Assembly: GCA_964501905.1 (NCBI GenBank)
Contig: CAZCTW010000013.1
Location: forward strand, 1-39,915
Reading direction: 5' to 3'
Length of the DNA: 39,915 nt
Source of the DNA: B69-G16 sp964501905
GTDB lineage: Archaea; Thermoproteota; Thermoprotei; Thermofilales; B69-G16
A model generated the notes under the pieces. That model did no database searches and had not been told where the DNA came from. It saw only the letters and a program-made list of their open reading frames with translations. Positions 25,269 through 32,271 of this stretch are shown piece after piece (position 1 is the first letter of the stretch; every line of letters starts with the position of its first letter). The position numbers and the translations under genes were made by a program.

Positions 25269-25281
25269 TGTAGGTGGAAGT

Positions 25282-25674
25282 ATGAACAGGAAGGGCGGTG
25301 TACCTCCAATCGTTGTCGTGCTCGTTGTTGTGGCTTTCTTGGTATCAGTAGCGTTAGTAGGGTGGTATGTGATCACCAGCACTAAGAGCGCTACGACTAG
25401 GACGATGTTGCATGTAGAAACTGGTAGCTATATTGTAGGCAACACACTTTACATTACTATCAGGAACGACGGCACAGTAGATTTTAACGGTGAAATCAGC
25501 GTCGTACTGCCTACAGAGTCCGCGCCTATATCTCAGACTGTTAACATACCACGAGGAGAGAGCGTAAACCTCAGCTTTACGCTCTCAGGCTCCTATTCGG
25601 CAGGACAGACGATAGAAGGAATAGTTAGAACACCAGAGGGAGAGCAGAGGATTACGGTAGACGTTATAGGATAA
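25282..25674 (+). CDS. Type IV pilin, major-type, copy 1
   Basis: 130 residues. The N-terminus MNRKGGVPPIVVVLVVV has a basic segment and Gly before a long hydrophobic helix, the class III signal of archaeal type IV pilins, cut by PibD-type prepilin peptidase after the Gly pair. The mature domain is a Ser/Thr/Gly-rich beta sheet with no cysteine. A close paralog follows 65 bases downstream. Both have their own AT-rich upstream elements, as expected of highly expressed pilins. Confidence 0.85.
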   Translation: MNRKGGVPPIVVVLVVVAFLVSVALVGWYVITSTKSATTRTMLHVETGSYIVGNTLYITIRNDGTVDFNGEISVVLPTESAPISQTVNIPRGESVNLSFTLSGSYSAGQTIEGIVRTPEGEQRITVDVIG

Positions 25675-25739
25675 AACCCATTTTTACCTTTTTCCATATC
25701 GTAATAATTATATTTTTTAATGTTACATATTTTTTAACG

Positions 25740-26150
25740 GTGAGTAATGTGACGAAAAGAGGAGGAGTACCTCCAATAGTGGTAGTCTTAGTAGTAGTCG
25801 CATTTCTCATATCAGCAGCTCTAGTTTCGTGGTACATAATATCTATACATTCGAAAGCGAGTAAACAACCACTTATCGTCTTAGAGCCGGGCGTTTACGC
25901 TGACGGACAAACAGTTTTCTTTACATTAAGAAATGATGGAACTGAAACAGCAGATCTCACCAGTGTATACGTGAGGGTTGCGGGTGCTGGAGAAGCACTA
26001 GCTTCATGCGAAATAACCAACCTGCAACCCGGACAATCCACAAGATGTAGCGCTACGCTTACATCCGCGCCAACTGATGGCAGCGAAGGTGTAATTCGCA
26101 CGCCTTATGTTAACCTGAAGTTTATTGTAGATGTTCTTCAAAGTGGTTAG
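25740..26150 (+). CDS. Type IV pilin, major-type, copy 2
   Basis: 136 residues from GTG 25740. The segment KRGGVPPIVVVLVVVAFL is almost identical to copy 1, while the mature domain has diverged and carries two cysteines (in ASCEI and TRCSA) placed for a disulfide. ATAATTAT lies at 25704-25711. The pair looks like a tandem duplication in which only the helix was conserved, allowing a mixed or two-component filament. Confidence 0.85.
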   Translation: MSNVTKRGGVPPIVVVLVVVAFLISAALVSWYIISIHSKASKQPLIVLEPGVYADGQTVFFTLRNDGTETADLTSVYVRVAGAGEALASCEITNLQPGQSTRCSATLTSAPTDGSEGVIRTPYVNLKFIVDVLQSG

Positions 26151-26156
26151 GTTAGA

Positions 26157-27368
26157 ATGAAAAATTTAAAGACTTGGTTTGAAAGCGAGAAAGATGCAAT
26201 ACCTCTCAGCATAATATTCCTTACCAGCCCACTATCACCTCTAACCACAATCCACAGATTGAAGCGGCTTGGCCTCTACGAATACCTGCCGGAGCCCTCA
26301 AAGCTCTTCGACGAGATGCCAGCCGCTTTATCAGGTAAGATGAAGGAAACTCTGAAAACTGCACTTTTAAGTCATAGGAGCGGTAGCAGGGAGGTTATAA
26401 ACCAGAAGCTCAGCGAGATCATAAGCAGGACTGAGACTGAGCTTGAACTTGCTGACTACAACCTTACACAGCTATACCAGTTCGTCTCTGTCTTCACGAC
26501 ACTCGTGCCTAGCATTATAGCAAGCGTACTATTCTTTATGAACTTAGAACAAGGTATAGCCACCATTATAGGAGCCGCCGTATTATCTGTTTTCGCGGGC
26601 TTTCTAGGTTTAACCGTTTTCCCGAGCGAGCTGAGGTTGCCTTCACCGCCTAAACGCTACTTCTTATTCCTTCTTGGCGCAATCCCCCTATACCTGTTCT
26701 TAAAATTCGAGATGAGGCTTTTGCTAAGTATCACGTTTGCGTCGATTGCTACGAGCCTACTTTCATGGATCTGGGTATGGAGAGAGCTTAAAATTCTAAA
26801 AGAAGCTAGGGAGCTTGTCAGGAAGGCTTGTACATCCGTCTACAACATCTTTAAAGCTTTAGAAATCGACGACCCCGACTACCTCCTTCACAAGCGGTGG
26901 TTTGGAATTGCAAAGGCGGCAACAACCAGCCTATACCTCCTAGCTCTGCATGGGGGTAAAAAACTTTCGGAAAGCCTAAATCTTTTAGAGTCCTACTGTT
27001 CACGCTACCATGATGCTCTTTTTAGGATCAGGAGCAAGACGAGGGTTATGATGTTCTACGCGATGCTGGAGGCTCTTGTTGTAAGCGCTATCTACGCGAT
27101 GCTAGTCTATACTCTAATCTTCTTCACGAGCATTGAACTGCACGGTGTTGCGGGATACTTCTACATACCTTCTCAGGCTGAAATTGTAAAGCTGAGGGAA
27201 AGCCTAGACTTGGTTTTAAGCCTTAACGCCATAGGATTGAGCATAGCAACTTCAAGTTCGAGAGAGGGAAACCCGCTGTACTTTGTGCTCTACCTACCGC
27301 TTATAGCCGCCGCGATGTGGATTGGCTACACTGTAGCGTTTGGATACGCCCCCACACTTTTCAGGTGA
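26157..27368 (+). CDS. TadC/PilC-like type IV pilus membrane platform protein
   Basis: 403 residues. Cytosolic helices in the N-terminal 110 residues lead to a membrane block at about 112-210 with four hydrophobic segments. A second cytosolic helical domain follows (to about 290), then two or three membrane segments up to the C-terminus. This two-block layout is typical of archaeal TadC/FlaJ-family platforms that work with the GspE-type ATPase. It starts six bases after the second pilin. Family assigned by topology and context. Confidence 0.8.
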   Translation: MKNLKTWFESEKDAIPLSIIFLTSPLSPLTTIHRLKRLGLYEYLPEPSKLFDEMPAALSGKMKETLKTALLSHRSGSREVINQKLSEIISRTETELELADYNLTQLYQFVSVFTTLVPSIIASVLFFMNLEQGIATIIGAAVLSVFAGFLGLTVFPSELRLPSPPKRYFLFLLGAIPLYLFLKFEMRLLLSITFASIATSLLSWIWVWRELKILKEARELVRKACTSVYNIFKALEIDDPDYLLHKRWFGIAKAATTSLYLLALHGGKKLSESLNLLESYCSRYHDALFRIRSKTRVMMFYAMLEALVVSAIYAMLVYTLIFFTSIELHGVAGYFYIPSQAEIVKLRESLDLVLSLNAIGLSIATSSSREGNPLYFVLYLPLIAAAMWIGYTVAFGYAPTLFR

Positions 27369-27688
27369 TGAGGTTGAGGCTGGACGCTCTGGCTACGGCG
27401 GCAGTATTCATCATGTGCATGGTTTTGATGATACACCAGTACCACGCCTCGCAGTTGTGGACTTTAGGGCATAAAACATACTGCTGGATGAAAGCCGAGG
27501 AAGTTCTTTCCAAGCTCCTAAAAGGAGAAAGTTTCAGCGAATACGTTGAAGTTAGGCTCTACAGCAGGAGCGGGGTTAAACAGTACACCGTAAACAGGCT
27601 AGACTACGAGCCAGCCGCAACAGCCTACACCTACAGAATCCTCGATAACTCAACCCTTGTATACTGCAAGGTTTACTGCCGAGGATAA
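27368..27688 (+). CDS. Minor pilin-like protein
   Basis: 106 residues from ATG 27368, which overlaps the previous stop (TGATG); a longer TTG-type start inside the previous gene is less likely. A basic N-terminus (MRLRLD) is followed by one hydrophobic helix and an extracytoplasmic part with three cysteines. As the last gene of the pilus operon it probably is a minor pilin or tip subunit. Confidence 0.7.
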   Translation: MRLRLDALATAAVFIMCMVLMIHQYHASQLWTLGHKTYCWMKAEEVLSKLLKGESFSEYVEVRLYSRSGVKQYTVNRLDYEPAATAYTYRILDNSTLVYCKVYCRG

Positions 27689-27792
27689 GCTAAATACTAT
27701 TAATTATCTGTGCTGGCTTGAAAGGAAGTAATATTATTATGATTTATATTTATTTTTACCACGATATTGGGGAATATTACTATAAAATATAA

Positions 27793-28680
27793 CTATAAAA
27801 CACCCATCTCCTTTAACTTCGATTCAAGTAGTTCATTTACTACATCGTCGAAGCTTTTATCCTCTTTTTCTGCTATCTCGTCTACGGCATCAACTATAAT
27901 TCTCTTAAATAGTACGATTCTTTCAACTGTTTCAAGAGCTTTAAGTTCGCGGACTACTTTGTCTATATCAATAACAATCTTTTTATCAGCCATCTCTGAG
28001 ATTTCTCTTGCCACAATCTCAATCTCTTTTGTGCTTAAATCAGCTACACTCCTTATGAATTTCTCCTTAAACTTATCTTTTTCATCTGATGAGATTATGC
28101 CTTTACGCTCTAACTTCCTAGTTAAAATCTCGGCTGTAACTCTAGCTTTTTTAGTAACTTTTCTCCTCCTCTTTCTCTTTGATGGTCTTCCAGGTCTAGC
28201 GGGTTCAAAACCTTTAGATACGAAAGAATAAAGACTTAAAGCATCACTTATGATTTGAGCATCAACGCTGATGGTTTCGGCTATCTCGTCGAGGGTTAAA
28301 CCGAAGTCAACTTGTAGTCTGAGAGCTGCCTGGCCTATCTCTTCTTTCGAAAGAGTCCCCCTCTGCAGATTTTCTGTTAAACTCAATATTACAGCTTGCT
28401 TCGGAGTAAGTTTTTTAACTATACAGGGTATGCCTTCTCCGAATAGAAGCTGAAACTCTGATGGATGCTTCTTCTTTAAAATTTTTATAGCTTCATACCT
28501 ACGCCTTCCAATAACTATACCGTATTTATCGTCTTCAGGCATAACAGTTAAAGGCTCTAATAGACCCAACTTTCTTATAGAATTCATTAAAGCCTCTATT
28601 TCCTCCTCTTTTATAACTGTTCTTACGTTGTACTCGCTGACCTTAAGTTTCTCAAATGGTATTAGCTTAATGGATTCCAT
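27793..28680 (-). CDS. ParB/Spo0J-family DNA-binding protein 1
   Basis: 295 residues. The N-terminal ParB domain has VIGRRRYEA (56-64) and TENLQRGTLS (102-111), the conserved CTP-binding motifs, followed by a helix-turn-helix at about 128-150 and a highly basic linker (GRPSKRKRRRKV). The C-terminus is coiled-coil-like and may dimerise. It diverges from a winged-helix gene over a palindrome. Likely a plasmid partition or silencing protein, possibly paired with the ParA-like ATPase 5 kb to the left. Confidence 0.85.
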   Translation of the reverse strand: MESIKLIPFEKLKVSEYNVRTVIKEEEIEALMNSIRKLGLLEPLTVMPEDDKYGIVIGRRRYEAIKILKKKHPSEFQLLFGEGIPCIVKKLTPKQAVILSLTENLQRGTLSKEEIGQAALRLQVDFGLTLDEIAETISVDAQIISDALSLYSFVSKGFEPARPGRPSKRKRRRKVTKKARVTAEILTRKLERKGIISSDEKDKFKEKFIRSVADLSTKEIEIVAREISEMADKKIVIDIDKVVRELKALETVERIVLFKRIIVDAVDEIAEKEDKSFDDVVNELLESKLKEMGVL

Positions 28681-28720
28681 AAGCTCTAAAAAACTAATAC
28701 ATTTTTTAATTTATCTGATA

Positions 28721-28737
28721 ATGAAATTATATTTCAT
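28721..28737. promoter_or_regulatory. 7-bp inverted repeat between parB-like and winged-helix genes
   Basis: ATGAAAT / ATTTCAT arms (28721-28727 and 28731-28737) surround a 3-base centre in the 95-bp divergent intergenic region. This is a plausible operator for either neighbour. Confidence 0.45.
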
Positions 28738-28775
28738 AAGACAAAACTTATTTCGGGGTAATTTTTACCTGAAAT

Positions 28776-29069
28776 GTGTTTGAAATAACCAGGAAAGGTA
28801 AAACAATCACCTTGAAAAAGGGTCATATAGCTGTTATTCTTGGTATATATAGATCACCACTAGGCTACTTAAACTTCAACGATGTTAAGAGGCTTATAGG
28901 CGGCAACTACTACTATATTGAGGGTATACTTTTAGATCTTAAAGATATAGATTTCATCATTGAGAAAAAGTACAAGAATATGCGTGTATTTTTATTAACC
29001 GATGATGGCGCTAATTTTGCGAGAGATTTAGACCTATTGATTAAGAAATACAAGGGTAAAATTTCTTAA
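28776..29069 (+). CDS. Small winged-helix-type protein
   Basis: 97 residues from GTG 28776. Alternating helices and a final beta hairpin (IDFIIEKKYKNMRVFLLTDDG) read as a winged-helix DNA-binding domain of the archaeal PadR/MarR kind. It diverges from ParB 1. Likely a local transcription regulator. Assignment is by pattern only. Confidence 0.55.
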   Translation: MFEITRKGKTITLKKGHIAVILGIYRSPLGYLNFNDVKRLIGGNYYYIEGILLDLKDIDFIIEKKYKNMRVFLLTDDGANFARDLDLLIKKYKGKIS

Positions 29070-29141
29070 AATTTGGTCAGATTATTTACAGTTCTCTCTC
29101 TAACGATGCCATTATATATTCGTAAATTCCCGTATATCTTG

Positions 29142-29288
29142 ATGAAAACCAAAAAGAAGTCAGACTGCCTATCTATAGAAGTTATAGTTAAGATTAGTGA
29201 TAAGGTTGATGCTTATATAGATAAAAATTATAATAAAATGATTAAAAGAGGAAGAATCAAAGACAAGACAAATTCTGACGTAGCTTAA
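29142..29288 (+). CDS. Truncated ribbon-helix-helix (CopG-like) protein
   Basis: 48 residues from ATG 29142. I chose this start because TTATATAT at 29112-29119 is centred 26 bases upstream, right for a leaderless archaeal promoter. The strand LSIEVIVKIS and helix DKVDAYIDKNYNKMIKRG fit the start of a ribbon-helix-helix repressor. The frame stops at SDVA, where the second conserved helix would normally follow, so the protein looks cut short. A longer frame from TTG 29073 is possible. Confidence 0.4.
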   Translation: MKTKKKSDCLSIEVIVKISDKVDAYIDKNYNKMIKRGRIKDKTNSDVA

Positions 29289-29434
29289 AAATCAATACTC
29301 TGGGATTCCATCTGATTTTTCGTTATTATCTTCATATAAGACTGCCAGATGTTTCGCATTCTCTTATGCCTCTGAATTCTCTGACACTGTTGGATTAGTT
29401 AGCTAAAAGTATTTTGCACAAATATGGATTGTCA

Positions 29435-29797
29435 CTATGCTTTTGAGATGTAGTTTGCGGTTGTTTCGAATCCCTGATCCGTCACTATTTTTATCTTGTA
29501 GGTGCTGGAAGGCAGTTGGAGATATATTACGGCTAATGCTCCAGGCTCAAGCTCCACTCTAAGTTTTTTAGAGTATACTATCGTGTCCGAAGAATCTAAA
29601 ACGTGCATCGTGATTAAACGTATAGTTGTGTAGCCGACATTTCTAACGTACACGGCTTCGCCATCTACTCTTTCGATTTTTATAGAACTTGGTCCCGCGA
29701 TAACATGATGCAAAACTATTAAATAAGTTAAGACCGCTGAGGCAATTGATAGTATGATTAACATGAGTATTGCAAGCATAGGCTTTACGTCGTTCAA
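29435..29797 (-). CDS. Archaeal pilin-like / DUF1628-type membrane protein
   Basis: 120 residues from TTG 29797, with GAGGTTGAG just upstream. The N-terminus MNDVKPMLAILMLIILSIA leads into one hydrophobic helix and a beta-rich domain, the form of archaeal type IV pilin-like proteins. It stands apart from the pilus operon and diverges from an unknown small gene over an AATAATTATT palindrome. It may be an extra pilin subunit. Confidence 0.6.
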   Translation of the reverse strand: MNDVKPMLAILMLIILSIASAVLTYLIVLHHVIAGPSSIKIERVDGEAVYVRNVGYTTIRLITMHVLDSSDTIVYSKKLRVELEPGALAVIYLQLPSSTYKIKIVTDQGFETTANYISKA

Positions 29798-29812
29798 TTT
29801 CTCAACCTCAAA

Positions 29813-29822
29813 AATAATTATT
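29813..29822. promoter_or_regulatory. AATAATTATT palindrome in a divergent promoter
   Basis: The perfect 10-bp palindrome lies about 24 bases before the ATG at 29842 and about 20 before the TTG at 29797, so it could act as a TATA-like element for both genes. Confidence 0.45.
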
Positions 29823-29841
29823 ATTTATGGCTATATAATAT

Positions 29842-30087
29842 ATGATGTTCTACTCAAGGTTCAAGATCAGGGTTAACGGCAAGCTACGCCGAGCGTTTCT
29901 TAAGCCTTTATTGAAGATTAATAGTGTGAAGTGCTTGGCAACGGGATTTAGAGATGGTGTTGTTGTTTTGAGGACTTGGAACCGCAACAAGTGGAAGGAC
30001 GCAGCTGTTGACCACCTTAGAATATACCTTTGGCTTCTGGAGAATAAGGTTGAGATTCTTGAAGAAGCGTTGCTGGAGGAGAAATAA
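29842..30087 (+). CDS. Small basic protein, unknown
   Basis: 81 residues (ATG ATG start). The N-terminus YSRFKIRVNGKLRR is very basic, followed by a beta segment and a C-terminal helix. No known domain. Its first residues resemble those of the short ORF that follows (NSRFKVKNFKPR), hinting at a partial duplication. Could be a nucleic-acid-binding protein; unproven. Confidence 0.55.
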   Translation: MMFYSRFKIRVNGKLRRAFLKPLLKINSVKCLATGFRDGVVVLRTWNRNKWKDAAVDHLRIYLWLLENKVEILEEALLEEK

Positions 30088-30098
30088 TAATTATATTT

Positions 30099-30254
30099 AT
30101 GGGTAGCAGATTTTCTAATATGAGATACAATAGCCGTTTTAAAGTAAAGAATTTCAAGCCAAGAGATAGAATAATTTGCTATCTTGATTTTGGAAACTCG
30201 CCACCAGCCCCGGCTAAGGGAGGCTCAACTCGATTAAGATTTTGTTTTTACTAG
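30099..30254 (+). CDS. Possible 51-aa ORF
   Basis: ATG 30099 follows ATAATTAT (30087-30094) at the same close spacing seen for other genes of the element, and the frame runs 51 codons. The product is basic with an N-terminal part resembling the preceding gene's. Either a small real gene or a decayed copy of its neighbour. Confidence 0.3.
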   Translation: MGSRFSNMRYNSRFKVKNFKPRDRIICYLDFGNSPPAPAKGGSTRLRFCFY

Positions 30255-30265
30255 GGTGGTTAAGG

Positions 30266-30409
30266 GTGAACTTGTGGAAATATAGTGCTTTAAAATTTAT
30301 GGAATATGGGATACTGATTTTGGTTATAATTCTGATATTCTTATTTTATATAGCTTCTATAGGTGGCTCAATTGAAGTACTGGGTAAGCTTAAAGCCGGA
30401 ATACCCTAA
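30266..30409 (+). CDS. Possible 47-aa single-TM protein
   Basis: GTG 30266 with GGTGG upstream opens 47 codons containing one strong hydrophobic helix (ILILVIILIFLFYIA). It overlaps the start of the next gene by 47 bases, or 38 if that gene starts at its TTG. The helix is a clear sign of coding, but the gene is short and unnamed. Confidence 0.4.
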   Translation: MNLWKYSALKFMEYGILILVIILIFLFYIASIGGSIEVLGKLKAGIP

Positions 30410-31352
30410 AGAAAAAGCTATCTACTGTGTTAGAGAAGGCAGAAACCCTCTTCCAAGCATTTATAACCGTTTTGAACTTCCAGTACTGCTTAAAGCCCTA
30501 GTTTTGGACGGGTGGCTCAGCTACAGGGAAGCTGATAGGATTTTGAAGCTGGTCGAAGTCGAGGAATTTAAACTAGACTACCTAGCTTCTTTATGGGGGG
30601 AGCCTTTTGAAACCCTAGCCTGCTACTTCTACGGCAAAACCGCCAAACTGGATAAGCTACCCGAGGAAGTTCTCGATTTCTGGATCGTACCAGAGTTCCA
30701 GTTAACATCCTTTACTGCTGTACTATTGAAGCGTGTAAATTCTCCTATAGTGCTGGGCGACGTGGATCTCCTAAACGATGAACAGCTACGTTTTCTCCTG
30801 CGATTCCTAAAATATGAAGACTGGATATGCAGTAGGAGCGTGGATTTTAGACTGCTGAACCAAGCCGACTTCGCCGTGCTAGACAGTAGCGCTAACTTGG
30901 AGGTTTTCCTGCGGCACCACGCTGGGCTTAAGAGGGCGTTGGAGACCTCGAAAAAGGATTATCTCCCCGTGAAAATTAGAGAAGGACTGTTTATCACAGA
31001 CCGGGAATACACGGTTGAAGCCGTGAAGTTCGGTTCTGGTCCTATACCGAAAAAAACCATGTTTGACAGGTTTAAGATTGTCTTCGGAGAGCACGGTGAG
31101 ATTGTCTTTTCTCTGCTGGATGAAATGGTGGAGGCTATGCCTGTCCCTTGGGGGAATTTCTGGAAGCTTGTTCTTGGGCTTGACGTTTTCATCAAGAATA
31201 GGGAGGCTGCGGAGAAGATAATAGCTAAGATGCTGGAAATCGGGATTGTAGAAATTCAAGCAGGTAGCGTGATTATAACATCTAAGGGGCTTGACTGGCT
31301 TGCCGAGAAAGAGAAAATGGAAAGTGCTAAGCGAGAAGGAGGAGAAGGCTAG
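30363..31352 (+). CDS. Unknown protein with C-terminal winged helix
   Basis: 329 residues from GTG 30363; a TTG at 30372 with GGTGG five bases before it is an equally good start. The protein is globular and cytosolic, and the last 60 residues (AAEKIIAKMLEIGIVEI ... SKGLDWL) read as a winged-helix domain. The N-terminal 250 residues match no family I know. It overlaps the SWIM protein gene, so the two probably work together. Confidence 0.65.
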   Translation: MAQLKYWVSLKPEYPKEKAIYCVREGRNPLPSIYNRFELPVLLKALVLDGWLSYREADRILKLVEVEEFKLDYLASLWGEPFETLACYFYGKTAKLDKLPEEVLDFWIVPEFQLTSFTAVLLKRVNSPIVLGDVDLLNDEQLRFLLRFLKYEDWICSRSVDFRLLNQADFAVLDSSANLEVFLRHHAGLKRALETSKKDYLPVKIREGLFITDREYTVEAVKFGSGPIPKKTMFDRFKIVFGEHGEIVFSLLDEMVEAMPVPWGNFWKLVLGLDVFIKNREAAEKIIAKMLEIGIVEIQAGSVIITSKGLDWLAEKEKMESAKREGGEG

Positions 31353-31779
31353 AAAATACTGGAACGCCACATCCTTTATATTAATGCGACTAGACCAAGA
31401 ATTCTTCGAGGATATAGCTTATGAGGTGGATCTTAAGTATGGAATTCCTTTCGATGAAGCACTCATATTAGTTCAGGTTCTCAAAGAGCTTAAGGAATTG
31501 TTTCCTAAGAAGAGCGAGAGCTGGTTTAAGAGGAGCGCGGTTAGGGCTTTGTTCGTGGTTAGAAAGAATGATAACTGGTGGCTAGTCCCCGGCTTTTTAT
31601 CACTTGGCGACGAGTATTCGATATACTCAGTACTCTACGATAAAAAGGAGAAGAAATATACTTGCGATTGCTTCTACCACTTCTACGGCGAGGTTAGGAA
31701 AGCTAAAATATGCACCCACATCGGGGCTGTAATGGTCTATCGTCGTCTACAGAGAAAACTTAGCGAATTTATGTTTTAG
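31324..31779 (+). CDS. SWIM zinc-finger protein
   Basis: 151 residues from GTG 31324 (a longer TTG start at 31291 is possible). The C-terminal region has CDCFYHF then KICTHIG, the C-x-C-xn-C-x-H zinc ligand set of SWIM domains (Cys114, Cys116, Cys130, His132 from this start). SWIM proteins bind DNA or protein, and some (Sws1/Shu2) act with RAD51 paralogs. The element carries RadA paralogs a few kb away, so a recombination accessory role is attractive but inferred. Confidence 0.7.
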   Translation: MLSEKEEKARKYWNATSFILMRLDQEFFEDIAYEVDLKYGIPFDEALILVQVLKELKELFPKKSESWFKRSAVRALFVVRKNDNWWLVPGFLSLGDEYSIYSVLYDKKEKKYTCDCFYHFYGEVRKAKICTHIGAVMVYRRLQRKLSEFMF

Positions 31780-32149
31780 CTTTCTGCATATTGTGGAGAG
31801 TCGCAGCTAAAACCGTTAGGGAGGAAGCTAGTAATCCCGTAGTAAAAACGTAGCTTCCTAAGCCCGTGTATGCCTCTAGAACCGCGGAGAAAACGGCTAT
31901 TATAGAAGTTGCGAATGAATAAACAACGGCTATTCTCGCAAATTCTCCCTTTCTGAAGATCTCTAATAGGCTTGCTTTAGACTCTTCAACTATATATCGC
32001 CCATCTTGCTCCTTAACTATTACAACGAGACCGTTTGAGAAAAAATACGTTCTCCTATCACCGTCAAACTTAAAGTCTACCGGTCTCCCATACTTCATAC
32101 ATATTTCCTTAAAATACTCGATTCTCTCTGACTCGTACAGTAGCTTCAT
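31769..32149 (-). CDS. Small membrane protein with two TM helices
   Basis: 126 residues from ATG 32149 (TTG upstream). The first 70 residues form a cytosolic beta-rich domain, and two hydrophobic helices follow (about 75-93 and 98-116). It converges on the SWIM gene with an 11-base overlap of the 3' ends. No family recognised. Confidence 0.6.
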   Translation of the reverse strand: MKLLYESERIEYFKEICMKYGRPVDFKFDGDRRTYFFSNGLVVIVKEQDGRYIVEESKASLLEIFRKGEFARIAVVYSFATSIIAVFSAVLEAYTGLGSYVFTTGLLASSLTVLAATLHNMQKAKT

Positions 32150-32271
32150 CAAAATTATTATACATCAAAAGGATATAATTTTAACTTTTGACAGATTATC
32201 GTAATTTTTAAAAGTAAATTATTTCTAGAATTTTTGATATTTAGAGAAGTTATATAACACATATAAAATAG

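Noticed and set aside
30879..31370. Minus-strand 163-codon frame opposite the winged-helix and SWIM genes
   Set aside because: The plus-strand genes have domain signatures and coupling; the antisense frame has neither.
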